NCBI GenBank assembly: GCA_965229445.1
Contig: OZ245876.1
Location: 868,001 to 932,000 of the forward strand
Direction: 5' to 3'
Source: Owenweeksia sp965229445
GTDB taxonomy: Bacteria > Bacteroidota > Bacteroidia > Flavobacteriales > Schleiferiaceae
DNA length: 64,000 bases
The notes below the pieces were generated by a model. That model saw nothing but the letters and a program-made list of their open reading frames with translations. It was not told where the DNA came from and ran no database searches. This document shows positions 42,813 to 51,880 of this stretch, one piece after another (the stretch's first letter is position 1; each line of letters opens with the position of its first letter). The position numbers were made by a program, and so were the translations under genes.

Positions 42813-44948
42813 ATGCATTCAACCAACCGGCCTCGATTTCTGTTGAGCCAGGGAACTCTGATATACTTCTCCCTGTTTTTCACGCTTTACCTTTCAGTTT
42901 TCACCCTTTCCATGGCTGCGCAGAATATAGATTCCCTCTTTACAATTTGGCAAGACCCTTCCCAACCCGACACCACTCGCCTAAAAGCCATAAACAAAAT
43001 AGCCTGGGATGGCTACCTCTTTTCCCAGCCCGATTCCGCCTTTTATTATGCCCAAAAGCAATATGATTATGCAAAAAGTAAGGGCCTAAAAAAGCACATG
43101 GCCATATCACTAAATACTCAAGGGGCGTCATTTGCCATTCGAGGCAATTATTCCAATGCGCTTGAATACTACCAACAAAGCTTAATTATTGCTGAAGAAA
43201 TTGGTGATAAACGTGGCATTGCCACACGCCTGGGCAACATCGGCCTTATCTACAAAAACCAAGGTAACTACTCCAGTGCGCTGGATTACTACCAAAAAAG
43301 CCTGGGGATAGTGGAAGAAATTGGGGATCAGCGTGGCATTGCAGGCAGATTGAACAATATCGGCAGCATTTACAATGAACAAGGCAATTACCCTCGAGCG
43401 CTGGATTACTTTCAAAAAAGCTCGTCGATCTATGAAGAACTTGGGTATAAACTAGGCATCGCTCACAGCCTGAACAATATTGGAGGTATTTATTTAGAAC
43501 AAGGCAATGAGCTCCGCGCGTTGGAATACTTCCAAAAAAGCTTGTCGATCTATGAAGAAATCGGTTATAAACGAGGCATCGCAAGTTGCACGGGCAATGT
43601 AGGCATCATTTACAGAAGTCAAGGCAAATACGCACAGGCGCTAGAATATTACCAGAAAAGCCGGGCGATCTATGAAGAAATCGAGGATAAAAGAGGCATC
43701 GCAGCTAGCCTGGGCCATATCGGAATCATCTACAAATACCAAGGTAATTACCACCGTGCACTGGAATATTACCAAGAAAGCCTGGCAATCAAGGAAGAAA
43801 TCGGTGATAAAGTAGGTATCGCAGCCAGTCTGAACAATATCGGCCTCATTTATCAAGAGCAAGGCAATGCTACTCAAGCTCTGGATTACTGCCAACAAAG
43901 CCTGGACTTGGCAGATGAGATTGGTGTGTTAGGGCGACAAAAAAAAGCCTGCGATTGCCTCTATGAAATTTACAAGGCCCTAGGCAATGGCAATGAGGCC
44001 TTGGTGTATCTGGAGAAAATGCGGGTGCTAGAAGATAGCCTACAAGCAGAAGAAACTGCTAAAAAGCTGGAGCAGATGGAGTTTGTTAAGCAAGCGCTGC
44101 AAGACAGTATTGCTAAAGAGGAAGAAGCACGCCTGGTGCAGCAAGCCCACGAAGAAGAAATGCGCCAGGAGGAAAAAACCCGCAACTGGTCCATTACAGG
44201 AGGATTTTTGGCACTGCTGTTGGCTGGTGGCATCTACAGCCGTCTGCGCTACATTCGTGAATCAAAGGCTGTGCTTCAAATAGAAAAAGACCGCTCCGAA
44301 AACCTCCTACTCAACATCCTACCAGCAGACATTGCCGCAGAACTGAAAGAGAAAGGCAAAGCAGATGCTCGCGATTTTGATCAGGTTTCTATACTCTTCA
44401 CCGACTTTAAAGACTTTACCGAACAAAGCGAAAAGCTCAGCGCAGCCGATTTGGTGAACGAAATCAACCATTGCTTTGAGGCTTTTGATCATATCACAGA
44501 AAAGCATGGAGTTGAAAAGATCAAGACCATTGGCGATGCATATATGGCCGCAGGAGGACTACCGGTGCCCGGTGAGGATTCAGTGAAGAATGCTGTGCTG
44601 GCGGCTTTGGAGATGCAGGAGTTCATAGAAGCACGCTACCAGGCTCAAACCAAGGAAGGCAAGGCCGCATTTAGGATGAGAGCGGGGGTGCACACTGGTC
44701 CGGTAGTAGCCGGCATTGTTGGCGTTAAGAAGTTTCAATATGATGTTTGGGGAGATACGGTGAATACGGCCAGTAGGATAGAAAGCCATAGTGAAGCTGG
44801 GAAAGTAAATATTAGCGAAGCGACGTATGAGCTGTTAAAGCATGATCCAGACTTTAAATTTGAAAGTAGGGGTAAAATAGAAGCCAAAGGAAAAGGTGAG
44901 ATGGAGATGTTATTTGTTAGCTTAAAAAATAAAGACGCCAAGAAATAG
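42813..44948 (+). CDS. TPR-containing membrane adenylate cyclase (class III)
   Basis: 711 residues. A signal-like N-terminus (cleavage near MAAQ) leads into tetratricopeptide repeats of exactly 40 residues (about 111-400), several nearly identical. A coiled-coil segment rich in Glu/Lys follows, then one membrane helix (about 452-470) and a cytoplasmic class III cyclase domain (about 520-705). The metal-binding Asp residues are in LFTDFKDFT and KTIGDAY. The purine-recognition Lys (EKIKTIGD) and Asp (FQYDVWGD) point to ATP rather than GTP. RAGVHTGPVVAGIVG and TVNTASRIE are typical. Predicted role: sensing through periplasmic TPRs coupled to cAMP production. Confidence 0.9.
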   Translation: MHSTNRPRFLLSQGTLIYFSLFFTLYLSVFTLSMAAQNIDSLFTIWQDPSQPDTTRLKAINKIAWDGYLFSQPDSAFYYAQKQYDYAKSKGLKKHMAISLNTQGASFAIRGNYSNALEYYQQSLIIAEEIGDKRGIATRLGNIGLIYKNQGNYSSALDYYQKSLGIVEEIGDQRGIAGRLNNIGSIYNEQGNYPRALDYFQKSSSIYEELGYKLGIAHSLNNIGGIYLEQGNELRALEYFQKSLSIYEEIGYKRGIASCTGNVGIIYRSQGKYAQALEYYQKSRAIYEEIEDKRGIAASLGHIGIIYKYQGNYHRALEYYQESLAIKEEIGDKVGIAASLNNIGLIYQEQGNATQALDYCQQSLDLADEIGVLGRQKKACDCLYEIYKALGNGNEALVYLEKMRVLEDSLQAEETAKKLEQMEFVKQALQDSIAKEEEARLVQQAHEEEMRQEEKTRNWSITGGFLALLLAGGIYSRLRYIRESKAVLQIEKDRSENLLLNILPADIAAELKEKGKADARDFDQVSILFTDFKDFTEQSEKLSAADLVNEINHCFEAFDHITEKHGVEKIKTIGDAYMAAGGLPVPGEDSVKNAVLAALEMQEFIEARYQAQTKEGKAAFRMRAGVHTGPVVAGIVGVKKFQYDVWGDTVNTASRIESHSEAGKVNISEATYELLKHDPDFKFESRGKIEAKGKGEMEMLFVSLKNKDAKK
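43143..43982 (+). repeat. 120-bp tandem coding repeats (TPR units)
   Basis: Seven successive 120-bp units, each coding one 40-residue TPR; the first six are very similar at the DNA level (for example the recurring GCGCTGGATTACT and GGCATCGCA words). The phase is exact, so unit gain or loss by recombination would keep the frame. Confidence 0.85.
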
Positions 44949-44977
44949 TCTCGCCATTGCGGAGTACCTTATCTCTG

Positions 44978-45094
44978 GGAATAACTAAGAAGACATAAGG
45001 AAAAATGGAAAGGTCGGAATACCATATAAGGGATTGGTTTAAAAGATCAGCACACAAGTTTTCCTTATTCCCTCTTGCTTCCTCATCCTAATTT
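44978..45094. repeat. Short inverted heptamer-like pair without a gene
   Basis: GGGAATAACTAAG with ACATAAGGAAAAATGG (44978-45009) on the left and, inverted, the minus strand of 45061-45094 with GAGGGAATAAGGAAAA on the right. Only about 50 bases lie between. The words resemble the GGAATAA tract of cassette B; the region may be an empty or decayed cassette, but the match is weak. Confidence 0.3.
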
Positions 45095-46950
45095 TTCAAA
45101 AATTGTAGATGGTGGTTGTGACCAGAATTCACTGCCCTAAGAATGTACATACCAGGCTTTAAATGCTGAACGTCTATCTCAATTTGTGATTGGCCACTAA
45201 TATTTTTCCGATGTACAAGCTTGCCGGTTAATTCTACTATTTCCAGCTGGCCAAAATAAGGCTGCTTCGTGTTTAAAAATAGTTGAGACTCTACCGGGTT
45301 GGGTGAGATAGTAATTTCAGATAAATAGGAATCCAAGGAAAACCCAATGGGATAGATGGTATCTGAATATACCCTGCACAGGTCATAAATCGCCTCCTGA
45401 TTGGTAGTTACATTTTGATTATACTCATAGATTTCAACTACATAAACACTGTCATTTGCCAGTCCGGTGGCGTTAGCCGTAGTCCCCGTTCCATCATACA
45501 TTACAAGCTCCGTCCCACCTAACATCGAGCCATTGGAATAGGTTCTTCCATCCACCGGGAAACTTCTCATTTGGTGTGTGGGACGAATGGTTACCAATCT
45601 ACGATCTCCGTCGCCTGCAGTCCACATCAGCGTAGCATCAAAGGTATTAGCACCACTACTATTTTGGGAAATTACCAGATTGGAGGAACCCTGACTAGGC
45701 TTGTTAAGATAATCCGTAACGCCAGTAGCTCCTAATCCCGAAATACAATTCCATGGCAGGTTATCCAAATCACTCCAAAAATTACTCGTACCCAGAATTC
45801 TTTTGTTCAACAAGAATGCCCAGGTGTAACCATTTGCCGATCTCACTATTATGCTTGCCGTACCATCCAAAGCACCGGTATGCCACCAATTGTTAAAACT
45901 ATTTACCTGCCAACCCAATGCATACCCAGAATTTACTGGCGATCCGGTGGTCATGGTGGTGATACTGGCGCTACTCAAAATATCTGGTTTATTAGCAAAT
46001 CCATCTACTGCCAATATTAGGCGAACCAAATCCCGTGGAGTGGCTATCCATCCTCCATGTGCATCCATGGCTTCCAGCACCCACCCACCATATTCCCAGG
46101 GTACATTTTGTGAGCCGCCAAAGGCAGAAAGAGAGGTATAGCCATTCCCCTGATATTCCATTTCACGTTCCAGTTTATCAGCCAACAAACTTTTGCCGAT
46201 GTGCATGTCGCAAATGTCTAATTGAGACAGGATATTGGTCTTCACATAATCTTCGTAGGTGAGACCGGTGATTTCTTCAATGATTATTCCCAGTACCAGA
46301 TATCCTATGTTGGAATAGTGATAACTCGTACCCGGATCATGATTTAAACCCTTTTCCAGCAAAAACCTGATGTGCATTTCTTTGGTTACAGGATCGGGTT
46401 CACCAAGACTGTGGGTAACATGCCTTGGAAAAGCAATTGGATCACAATGAGAAGGTTGGTATAAATAAGGTGTAGCGTTACCTGATATACATGGAATATC
46501 CCTATCCCATCCTCCAGAATGTTCCAGTAGCTGTTGCACGGTGATGTCATAAAAACGATTGTCGGTAATGGTGGCAGAATTGATATAACTATGATTGGCG
46601 AGAATTCCCTTGGATCCAAATACAGTATCACTCAAACTAAGCTGGCCATTTTCCACCAACTTCATGATGGCAATACCCGTGATTGGTTTGGAAACACTGG
46701 CAATCCGGAAAAGATGGTGAGGATAAACTGAATCGGTTTTGGCCAGATCTGCGTGACCAAAACCTTTCATGTAAATCAGTTTTCCCGACTTTGAAATGGC
46801 CAATGAAGCTCCTGGAATATTATAATTATTGAGAAAGTTTTGTACCAGGTTATCACAATTTTGCAATTGTGACACTCCTACTCCTGTTTGAGAACGTCCG
46901 TTAAACACACAAAAGACGATGAGCATGAAAAGGTAGGCATGATGTCTCAT
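45088..46950 (-). CDS. Secreted serine hydrolase (beta-lactamase-like) with T9SS sorting domain
   Basis: 620 residues with a signal peptide (cleavage near NGRSQT). The beta-lactamase/class C-like domain (about 25-395) shows the SxxK motif in ASVSKPITG, YSNIGYLVLG (YxN) and HTGALDG (H/KTG), so it is a serine hydrolase, probably an esterase or D-amino acid peptidase. After a beta-rich linker, the C-terminal 80 residues (ISPNPVESQLFLN ... LKPGMYILRAV) form a type A T9SS sorting domain, so the protein is exported by the Por system. Substrate unknown. Expressed alone. Confidence 0.88.
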   Translation of the reverse strand: MRHHAYLFMLIVFCVFNGRSQTGVGVSQLQNCDNLVQNFLNNYNIPGASLAISKSGKLIYMKGFGHADLAKTDSVYPHHLFRIASVSKPITGIAIMKLVENGQLSLSDTVFGSKGILANHSYINSATITDNRFYDITVQQLLEHSGGWDRDIPCISGNATPYLYQPSHCDPIAFPRHVTHSLGEPDPVTKEMHIRFLLEKGLNHDPGTSYHYSNIGYLVLGIIIEEITGLTYEDYVKTNILSQLDICDMHIGKSLLADKLEREMEYQGNGYTSLSAFGGSQNVPWEYGGWVLEAMDAHGGWIATPRDLVRLILAVDGFANKPDILSSASITTMTTGSPVNSGYALGWQVNSFNNWWHTGALDGTASIIVRSANGYTWAFLLNKRILGTSNFWSDLDNLPWNCISGLGATGVTDYLNKPSQGSSNLVISQNSSGANTFDATLMWTAGDGDRRLVTIRPTHQMRSFPVDGRTYSNGSMLGGTELVMYDGTGTTANATGLANDSVYVVEIYEYNQNVTTNQEAIYDLCRVYSDTIYPIGFSLDSYLSEITISPNPVESQLFLNTKQPYFGQLEIVELTGKLVHRKNISGQSQIEIDVQHLKPGMYILRAVNSGHNHHLQFLKN

Positions 46951-47177
46951 AGGGATTGGTATTCGGTTGGTGAGTTAAAGATAAGAAATGAGGAGGAAAG
47001 CTAAATTGGTGTGAGGAACTAACACTAAAAGGGAAAAGCCACGCTGTTGTACTCTTAGCATTGGTAGGAGTAAAGTGAACGCAGATTAAGTTATGTCATA
47101 CTGGGAACGTGGGTGGATACTTAGCACTATCACGCATCAATATTTTATGTGCCGTTTTTCACTATTCACTATTCTTC

Positions 47178-47933
47178 TTATTTCATTCCCCCAAAGGCCT
47201 CCAGGAACCTCTTCTTTCCGCTAATACTAATGTCTATCTCGTCGCCATTGGTCATTACAGCAGTTCCTCCTTTACCTTTGCGGTAGCGTTTAACGTAATG
47301 GCGATTAATTAAGTAAGACTTGTGAACTCTGATGAAATCAAAGTCGGACAGGAGCTCTTCATAGTGCTTTAGGCTGCGGCAGATCATGAGCTGATGCCCA
47401 TTCTCCAACTTAAACTTTGTGAAGTTATCATCCGCGGTACAATGAAGGATGTCACCAATACGCACTACTTCAAAGCCTTCCATAGTAGGGAGTATGATTT
47501 TGTGATGCTGACGATTTTCCAGATTGATGTTTTCAACCAGAATCCTGGTATGAACAAAGTCTTTTTCTTGCTGAAGTCGATTACGAACTGATTCTACCGC
47601 TGCTACCAATTCATCAATCGAAACCGGTTTTAAAAGGTAATTAGCGGCGCTTACCTGTATCGCCTTTAAGGCATAATCACTGAATGCCGTGATAAAGATC
47701 ACTTCAAAATCGCGGTAAGTAACCTGATCTAGCAAATCAAATCCATTGCCAAAAGGCATCTCAATATCCAGAAAAACAAGGTCAGGCTTTTTAGTTTCTA
47801 CCAATTTGATACCGCTGGCTACCGAGTCTGCAATACCACAGATCTCAATCCCCTCACAATACTTGATAAGATAGCTTTGTAGAGTCTCTCTACTGGCTAG
47901 TTCATCTTCAACTATTATGGCGTTTAGCATCAT
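47178..47933 (-). CDS. LytTR-family response regulator
   Basis: 251 residues: receiver domain (1-120) with Asp phosphoacceptor in DLVFLDIEMP near residue 57 and Lys in YLLKPVS; C-terminal LytTR DNA-binding domain (about 145-248) with HCTADDNFTKFKLENG and FIRVHKSYLINRHYVKRYRKG. Its ATG overlaps the stop codon of the histidine kinase (ATGA), so the two are translationally coupled. It probably regulates nearby or envelope-related genes; the target is unknown. Confidence 0.93.
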   Translation of the reverse strand: MMLNAIIVEDELASRETLQSYLIKYCEGIEICGIADSVASGIKLVETKKPDLVFLDIEMPFGNGFDLLDQVTYRDFEVIFITAFSDYALKAIQVSAANYLLKPVSIDELVAAVESVRNRLQQEKDFVHTRILVENINLENRQHHKIILPTMEGFEVVRIGDILHCTADDNFTKFKLENGHQLMICRSLKHYEELLSDFDFIRVHKSYLINRHYVKRYRKGKGGTAVMTNGDEIDISISGKKRFLEAFGGMK

Positions 47934-49951
47934 ACAGTTTGCTCTGTATTTATTTCTGGAATAACTAATTCAATTCGTGTACCTGAGCCCTCTGGAAGAT
48001 CAATCACCTTGGCCTCAATACTCGTGTGATACATCTTATTAATAATGTTCACTCTGTGTTCAATATTGCTCATCCCGGTGGAGATGCTTTTCTTCTGATT
48101 GGCCGTTTTCAGCTTCATGGATTGCTCTCTGCCAATCCCGTTGTCCTCTACCGTAATGCGCAAATTGCCCTCACTTTGACCATAATTTACGTGGAGAATC
48201 CCCTTATCGTCCCTATACCTTAAGCCATGCCATATGGCATTTTCAACATAAGGCTGCACCAGCATGGGGGGTATTTGAATATGCTCCTTGTCCAGATCCT
48301 CCGCCACCGAAATATTGTATGTGAACTTATCCCTAAAGCGATTGTGTTCCAGCTGTAGGTACAACTCAATGATTTCAATTTCCCTGGCCAGGGGAATGAA
48401 GTCCTTTTGGCTGTTTTCCAGAACACTACGCATCAAGCGACTGAAATCCGACAAGTATTTGTTTGCTGTTCTTTCATCTTGTTGAGAGATGTAATGATTC
48501 ACCGAATTGAGCGCGTTGAAGATAAAATGAGGATTCATCTGTGACCTGAGCGATTTAAGCGCAAGCAGCTGATTGGCCACTCTTTTACGACGCATATTGT
48601 TATACATGAAATAACCACTGATACCTAAAAGGAGTATCACGAGAACAAGTCCATAGATTATTAGGCGTTGGTTAGTGGTACTCTTTTTACTGATAATTTC
48701 ATTGGCACGAAGAACCTCTATGGTCTTGTTATTGATTTCTTCATTTTTCTCAAGGAGTTCAATGCGTTGCTGCTGTTGATTCAGGGAAGAGTTTAAGGCC
48801 AATGTCTGTTCCAATTCCTGCTGTCTCTCTCTAAAAGCCTCATCCTGCAATGCCACATACTTTTTATAGTATTCCAAAGCTTTTCGGGTGCGTCCTCGTT
48901 CTTCCTCCAGGGCAGACACTTCGTTATAAGTTTCTCTCTCAACCTGCTTGTCACCACTCTTTATGGCATATTCTAAGGCCTGTGAAAAGGATTGCTCTGC
49001 CTGGTCGGGTTGATTGATTTTCTGCTGAAGTTTTCCTCTTGCCAAATACTGTCTGGCCAAACCAGAGGAGTCATTGTTAAGGCTGTATATCTCTATACTG
49101 CGATTGCGAAGATTAAGCGCCTCATCGGTCATTTCCGTTTCACCGTAAATATCGGCGAGCTTACTGGTAGCCTTGGCTTCTTCCTGTGGTTTGTTCAGCT
49201 TTCTAGCCGTACTGAGATTGCGATTGTAATATTGAACCGCCTCCTCTTCCATATCTTGCTCGATATAAACTTCACCTAGTTTTTCATTAATAATCAGGGA
49301 ATTCTCAGGATTTTGAATGGTGTCAACACTTTCGGCTACATTTCCCAATTCCACTACCGATTCCTCATACTTCTTTTGCTTGATAAGTATCTCAGCGATA
49401 GCGAGTTTTACAGTTTCCACCTCCTCCATGGCGGTTAGCTTATCATCCTTTAAACTAGAGCGATACCCCCGCTTGAGTTTGTAATTTGGTCCTTCTTTGT
49501 TACTGGATTCGGCCAGTTGTACATAGGCTCTGTAACTGGCCAGGGCTTTATCCAGATCACCGGCCTGATCATAAGATCTTCCGCTCAGTAAATACATCTG
49601 AAGTTGCTGTGATACATTCTCAGTTCTTTTAAAAAGCAAGAGAGCTCCTTGATAGTTGGCGGCAGCCAAATCATATTGCTGTAGGTGGAAATTAATATCC
49701 CCCAACAGGTCATAACTATCTCCCTGAGCATTTAAGTTGTTTTGACGAATAGCCATGAGCAATGCCTCCTCAATAAGATCCAATGCTTTGGCAGGATCTT
49801 TCTTAAAAATGCTTTCCGCTTGTGATAATAGTCGATAAGGATCCTCACCTCCAGATACTATTTCATATGAAATGGGTACAAGAGGAGAAGAACCGAAGGA
49901 TTTCCACGGCAACAACAATAGAAAGGCTATGACAAAACTTACGCGCAACAT
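47930..49951 (-). CDS. TPR-type LytS-like sensor histidine kinase
   Basis: 673 residues: signal peptide, periplasmic TPR repeats (about 30-400), coiled coil, one membrane helix (about 425-447, IIYGLVLVILLLGISGYFMY), then a kinase of the His_kinase (LytS/YehU) type. The phosphoacceptor region is LRSQMNPHFIFNALNSV, the ATP-binding part shows VQPYVENAIWHGL and DNGIGR. It pairs with the LytTR regulator that overlaps its 3' end by 4 bases. This TPR-sensor design is common in Bacteroidota. The ligand is unknown. Confidence 0.92.
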   Translation of the reverse strand: MLRVSFVIAFLLLLPWKSFGSSPLVPISYEIVSGGEDPYRLLSQAESIFKKDPAKALDLIEEALLMAIRQNNLNAQGDSYDLLGDINFHLQQYDLAAANYQGALLLFKRTENVSQQLQMYLLSGRSYDQAGDLDKALASYRAYVQLAESSNKEGPNYKLKRGYRSSLKDDKLTAMEEVETVKLAIAEILIKQKKYEESVVELGNVAESVDTIQNPENSLIINEKLGEVYIEQDMEEEAVQYYNRNLSTARKLNKPQEEAKATSKLADIYGETEMTDEALNLRNRSIEIYSLNNDSSGLARQYLARGKLQQKINQPDQAEQSFSQALEYAIKSGDKQVERETYNEVSALEEERGRTRKALEYYKKYVALQDEAFRERQQELEQTLALNSSLNQQQQRIELLEKNEEINNKTIEVLRANEIISKKSTTNQRLIIYGLVLVILLLGISGYFMYNNMRRKRVANQLLALKSLRSQMNPHFIFNALNSVNHYISQQDERTANKYLSDFSRLMRSVLENSQKDFIPLAREIEIIELYLQLEHNRFRDKFTYNISVAEDLDKEHIQIPPMLVQPYVENAIWHGLRYRDDKGILHVNYGQSEGNLRITVEDNGIGREQSMKLKTANQKKSISTGMSNIEHRVNIINKMYHTSIEAKVIDLPEGSGTRIELVIPEINTEQTV

Positions 49952-50042
49952 CAGGGCTAATCTAGGTATAATCTTGAGTTTGTCTGTTTTCCAAAATATG
50001 AGAATTGGGCTTTTTGAAGTGATTTCAGGAGGTTAAAATCAA

Positions 50043-50057
50043 CTTGACTGAGTCAAG
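50043..50057. promoter_or_regulatory. 15-bp palindrome upstream of the vWA lipoprotein gene
   Basis: CTTGACT-G-AGTCAAG has perfect 7-bp arms around one base. It lies 97 bases before the vWA gene and between two divergently transcribed genes, a plausible operator for either. No protein can be named. Confidence 0.4.
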
Positions 50058-50153
50058 TGCTTCATTGACCAAGTGAGAAGCTATGATCACCAAGTTTGAA
50101 TAATTTATGGTCTGTGAGCCAATAACTTAGCAAGCAAATAAAAATCAAGAATC

Positions 50154-51338
50154 ATGTTTATACCGTCAAGAATCAGGAAGTACCTTGGATTAATCCTCCT
50201 ATTTGCAATAGTCAACTTAAGAGCATGCCAGTCTGAAGTAAATGCACAGCCTTCAGCAACAACCGATGAAACCACAGACCCCAGCCCTCCTAAGGCTAAA
50301 ACTATTAAACTGGCCATTTTACTGGATACCAGTAATAGCATGGATGGATTAATCGATCAGGCCAAGGCCCAGCTGTGGAGCATTGTCAATGAACTCTCTG
50401 TAGCGAAGTGCGATGGTATAAAACCTGAACTTGAAATAGCCCTATATCAGTACGGCAATGACCGTCTTTCATCGAGGGAGGGATATATTCAACAGGTGGC
50501 ACCTTTAACCGATGATTTGGATGTGATTTCGGAAAAGTTGTTTGCCTTAACTACTAACGGCGGCAGCGAATTCTGTGGTCAGGTTATTCAAACCTCTCTT
50601 AATCAATTGAATTGGGATCAGGGTGATGAGGATTACAAGGTGATTTTCATTGCCGGAAACGAAGAGTTCATTCAAGGGGAATTTGATTATCGAACCGCTT
50701 GCAGGAACGCCGTATCAAAAGGGGTTGTTGTGAATACCATCCACTGTGGTAATTTTCAGGTAGGTATAAATCAGGAATGGAAGAACGGTGCTGACCTTAC
50801 CGGGGGGCGCTACTTAGCTATAGATCAGAACTCTAAAACGGAGTACATCGCATCGCCATATGATGATAAGATTACGACCCTGAATTCTAAGTTGAATACT
50901 ACTTACGTACAATACGGTTATCAGGGAAAAGCCAAGTTGGAAAACATGAGGGCACAGGATGAGAATTCAAAGACTTATGGTGAAGTAAATAGCGTGAAAC
51001 GTGCGGTTACTAAAAGTAGTCACGTTTATAAAACCAAAAGCTGGGATTTGGTAGAAGCCAGTAAAGATGAAGACTTCGAGCTTGCGGAAGTGGAGGAAGA
51101 TTATCTATCCGAAGAAATGAAGAATATGAGTATGGAAGAACGCAAGAAATTTATTGAGAAGAAGTCGAGAGAAAGGGAAGAAATAAAGAAAGAAATTCAA
51201 GAGCTTAACAAGAGTAGGCAGGAGTATGTAGCTAAGAAGAAACAAGAGAATGCGGGGCAGGATCAGTTAGGAGACGCAATTTTGAAAGCGGTTAGGGAAC
51301 AAGCGGAGGAGAACGGCTTTGTATTTAATGATAATTGA
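50154..51338 (+). CDS. vWA-domain lipoprotein
   Basis: 394 residues. A hydrophobic leader ends in a lipobox-like LRAC (about residues 22-25), so it is probably a lipoprotein. A von Willebrand factor A domain (about 50-245) has the MIDAS start LDTSNSMDG and TNGGSEFCG. The C-terminal 100 residues are a charged coiled coil (many Glu and Lys, for example MEERKKFIEKKSREREE). A palindrome lies upstream. Ligand and role unknown; metal-dependent protein binding is family knowledge. The heptamer tract of cassette B begins just 15 bases after its stop. Confidence 0.82.
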   Translation: MFIPSRIRKYLGLILLFAIVNLRACQSEVNAQPSATTDETTDPSPPKAKTIKLAILLDTSNSMDGLIDQAKAQLWSIVNELSVAKCDGIKPELEIALYQYGNDRLSSREGYIQQVAPLTDDLDVISEKLFALTTNGGSEFCGQVIQTSLNQLNWDQGDEDYKVIFIAGNEEFIQGEFDYRTACRNAVSKGVVVNTIHCGNFQVGINQEWKNGADLTGGRYLAIDQNSKTEYIASPYDDKITTLNSKLNTTYVQYGYQGKAKLENMRAQDENSKTYGEVNSVKRAVTKSSHVYKTKSWDLVEASKDEDFELAEVEEDYLSEEMKNMSMEERKKFIEKKSREREEIKKEIQELNKSRQEYVAKKKQENAGQDQLGDAILKAVREQAEENGFVFNDN

Positions 51339-51352
51339 TGAGTGACTGGAAG

Positions 51353-51380
51353 GAATAAGGAACAACGAACAGGGAAGAGT
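51353..51380 (+). repeat. Left heptamer tract of four-helix-bundle cassette B
   Basis: Four 7-bp units: GGAATAA, GGAACAA, CGAACAG, GGAAGAG. The inverted partner is at 51851-51880. Confidence 0.65.
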
Positions 51381-51419
51381 TTGAGCACATTGCTAGTAAA
51401 GATTTACATCTTTGATGAT

Positions 51420-51770
51420 CTATAATTTGGTTTTGGCAGTTTTTAAACTTGCCGTTAGAATCCTTAGAAGCTCATTACAATCACCCAATAGAGAAGAAAA
51501 TGTGTGCTGGTCAATATAACCGGCGCCATGTAACAACCTCAACCAATATTTGGTCTCATTAGTTTCCTTCAATGCTATAGAAAATTTGTATATAAAGTCG
51601 GGTCGAGTTTGTGCAAATTCAGATTCAGCAATTTGAGCCCCAATCGACGTACCTGATCTCAGAATTTGTCTACTGATAACATATTCTTTTCTTTTTATAA
51701 GGTCGGCTTGCAGCCTAACAATCCGCAAGGCAAAATTGAAGCTTTTGGAAACTGAGATGGATTCTCGCAT
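51420..51770 (-). CDS. Four-helix-bundle protein (S23/IVP-like), copy B
   Basis: 116 residues, the same length as copy A and clearly related: KEYVISRQILRSGTSIGAQ versus KEYVLSRQLLRSGTAIGAL, and YKFSIALKETNETKYWLRLL versus HKFSISLKEANESKYWLNLL. All helical, no signal peptide. It sits in an equivalent position between inverted heptamer tracts (51353-51380 and 51851-51880), in the same orientation relative to them as copy A. Unlike copy A the surrounding heptamer is GGAATAA. Function unknown. Confidence 0.88.
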   Translation of the reverse strand: MRESISVSKSFNFALRIVRLQADLIKRKEYVISRQILRSGTSIGAQIAESEFAQTRPDFIYKFSIALKETNETKYWLRLLHGAGYIDQHTFSSLLGDCNELLRILTASLKTAKTKL

Positions 51771-51850
51771 GCTTATAGTGATAATGCATCTCCCATGTGC
51801 TGAATAAAGTTACGATTTAATCTCAGAAGTGAAATATCATTTTCAAATTT

Positions 51851-51880
51851 CCTTATTCCTTATTCCTTATTCCTTATTCC
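51851..51880 (-). repeat. Right heptamer tract of four-helix-bundle cassette B
   Basis: On the minus strand four exact GGAATAA units followed by GG, 4.3 copies of a perfect 7-bp tandem repeat. The first TAA read on this strand is the stop codon of mfd (51874-51876). Confidence 0.85.

Noticed and set aside
43143..43982. 120-bp repeats considered as noncoding satellite
   Set aside because: They keep the reading frame and encode clear TPR units inside the cyclase gene.
47109..47312. 67-codon plus-strand open frame
   Set aside because: Shadow of the LytTR gene on the other strand.
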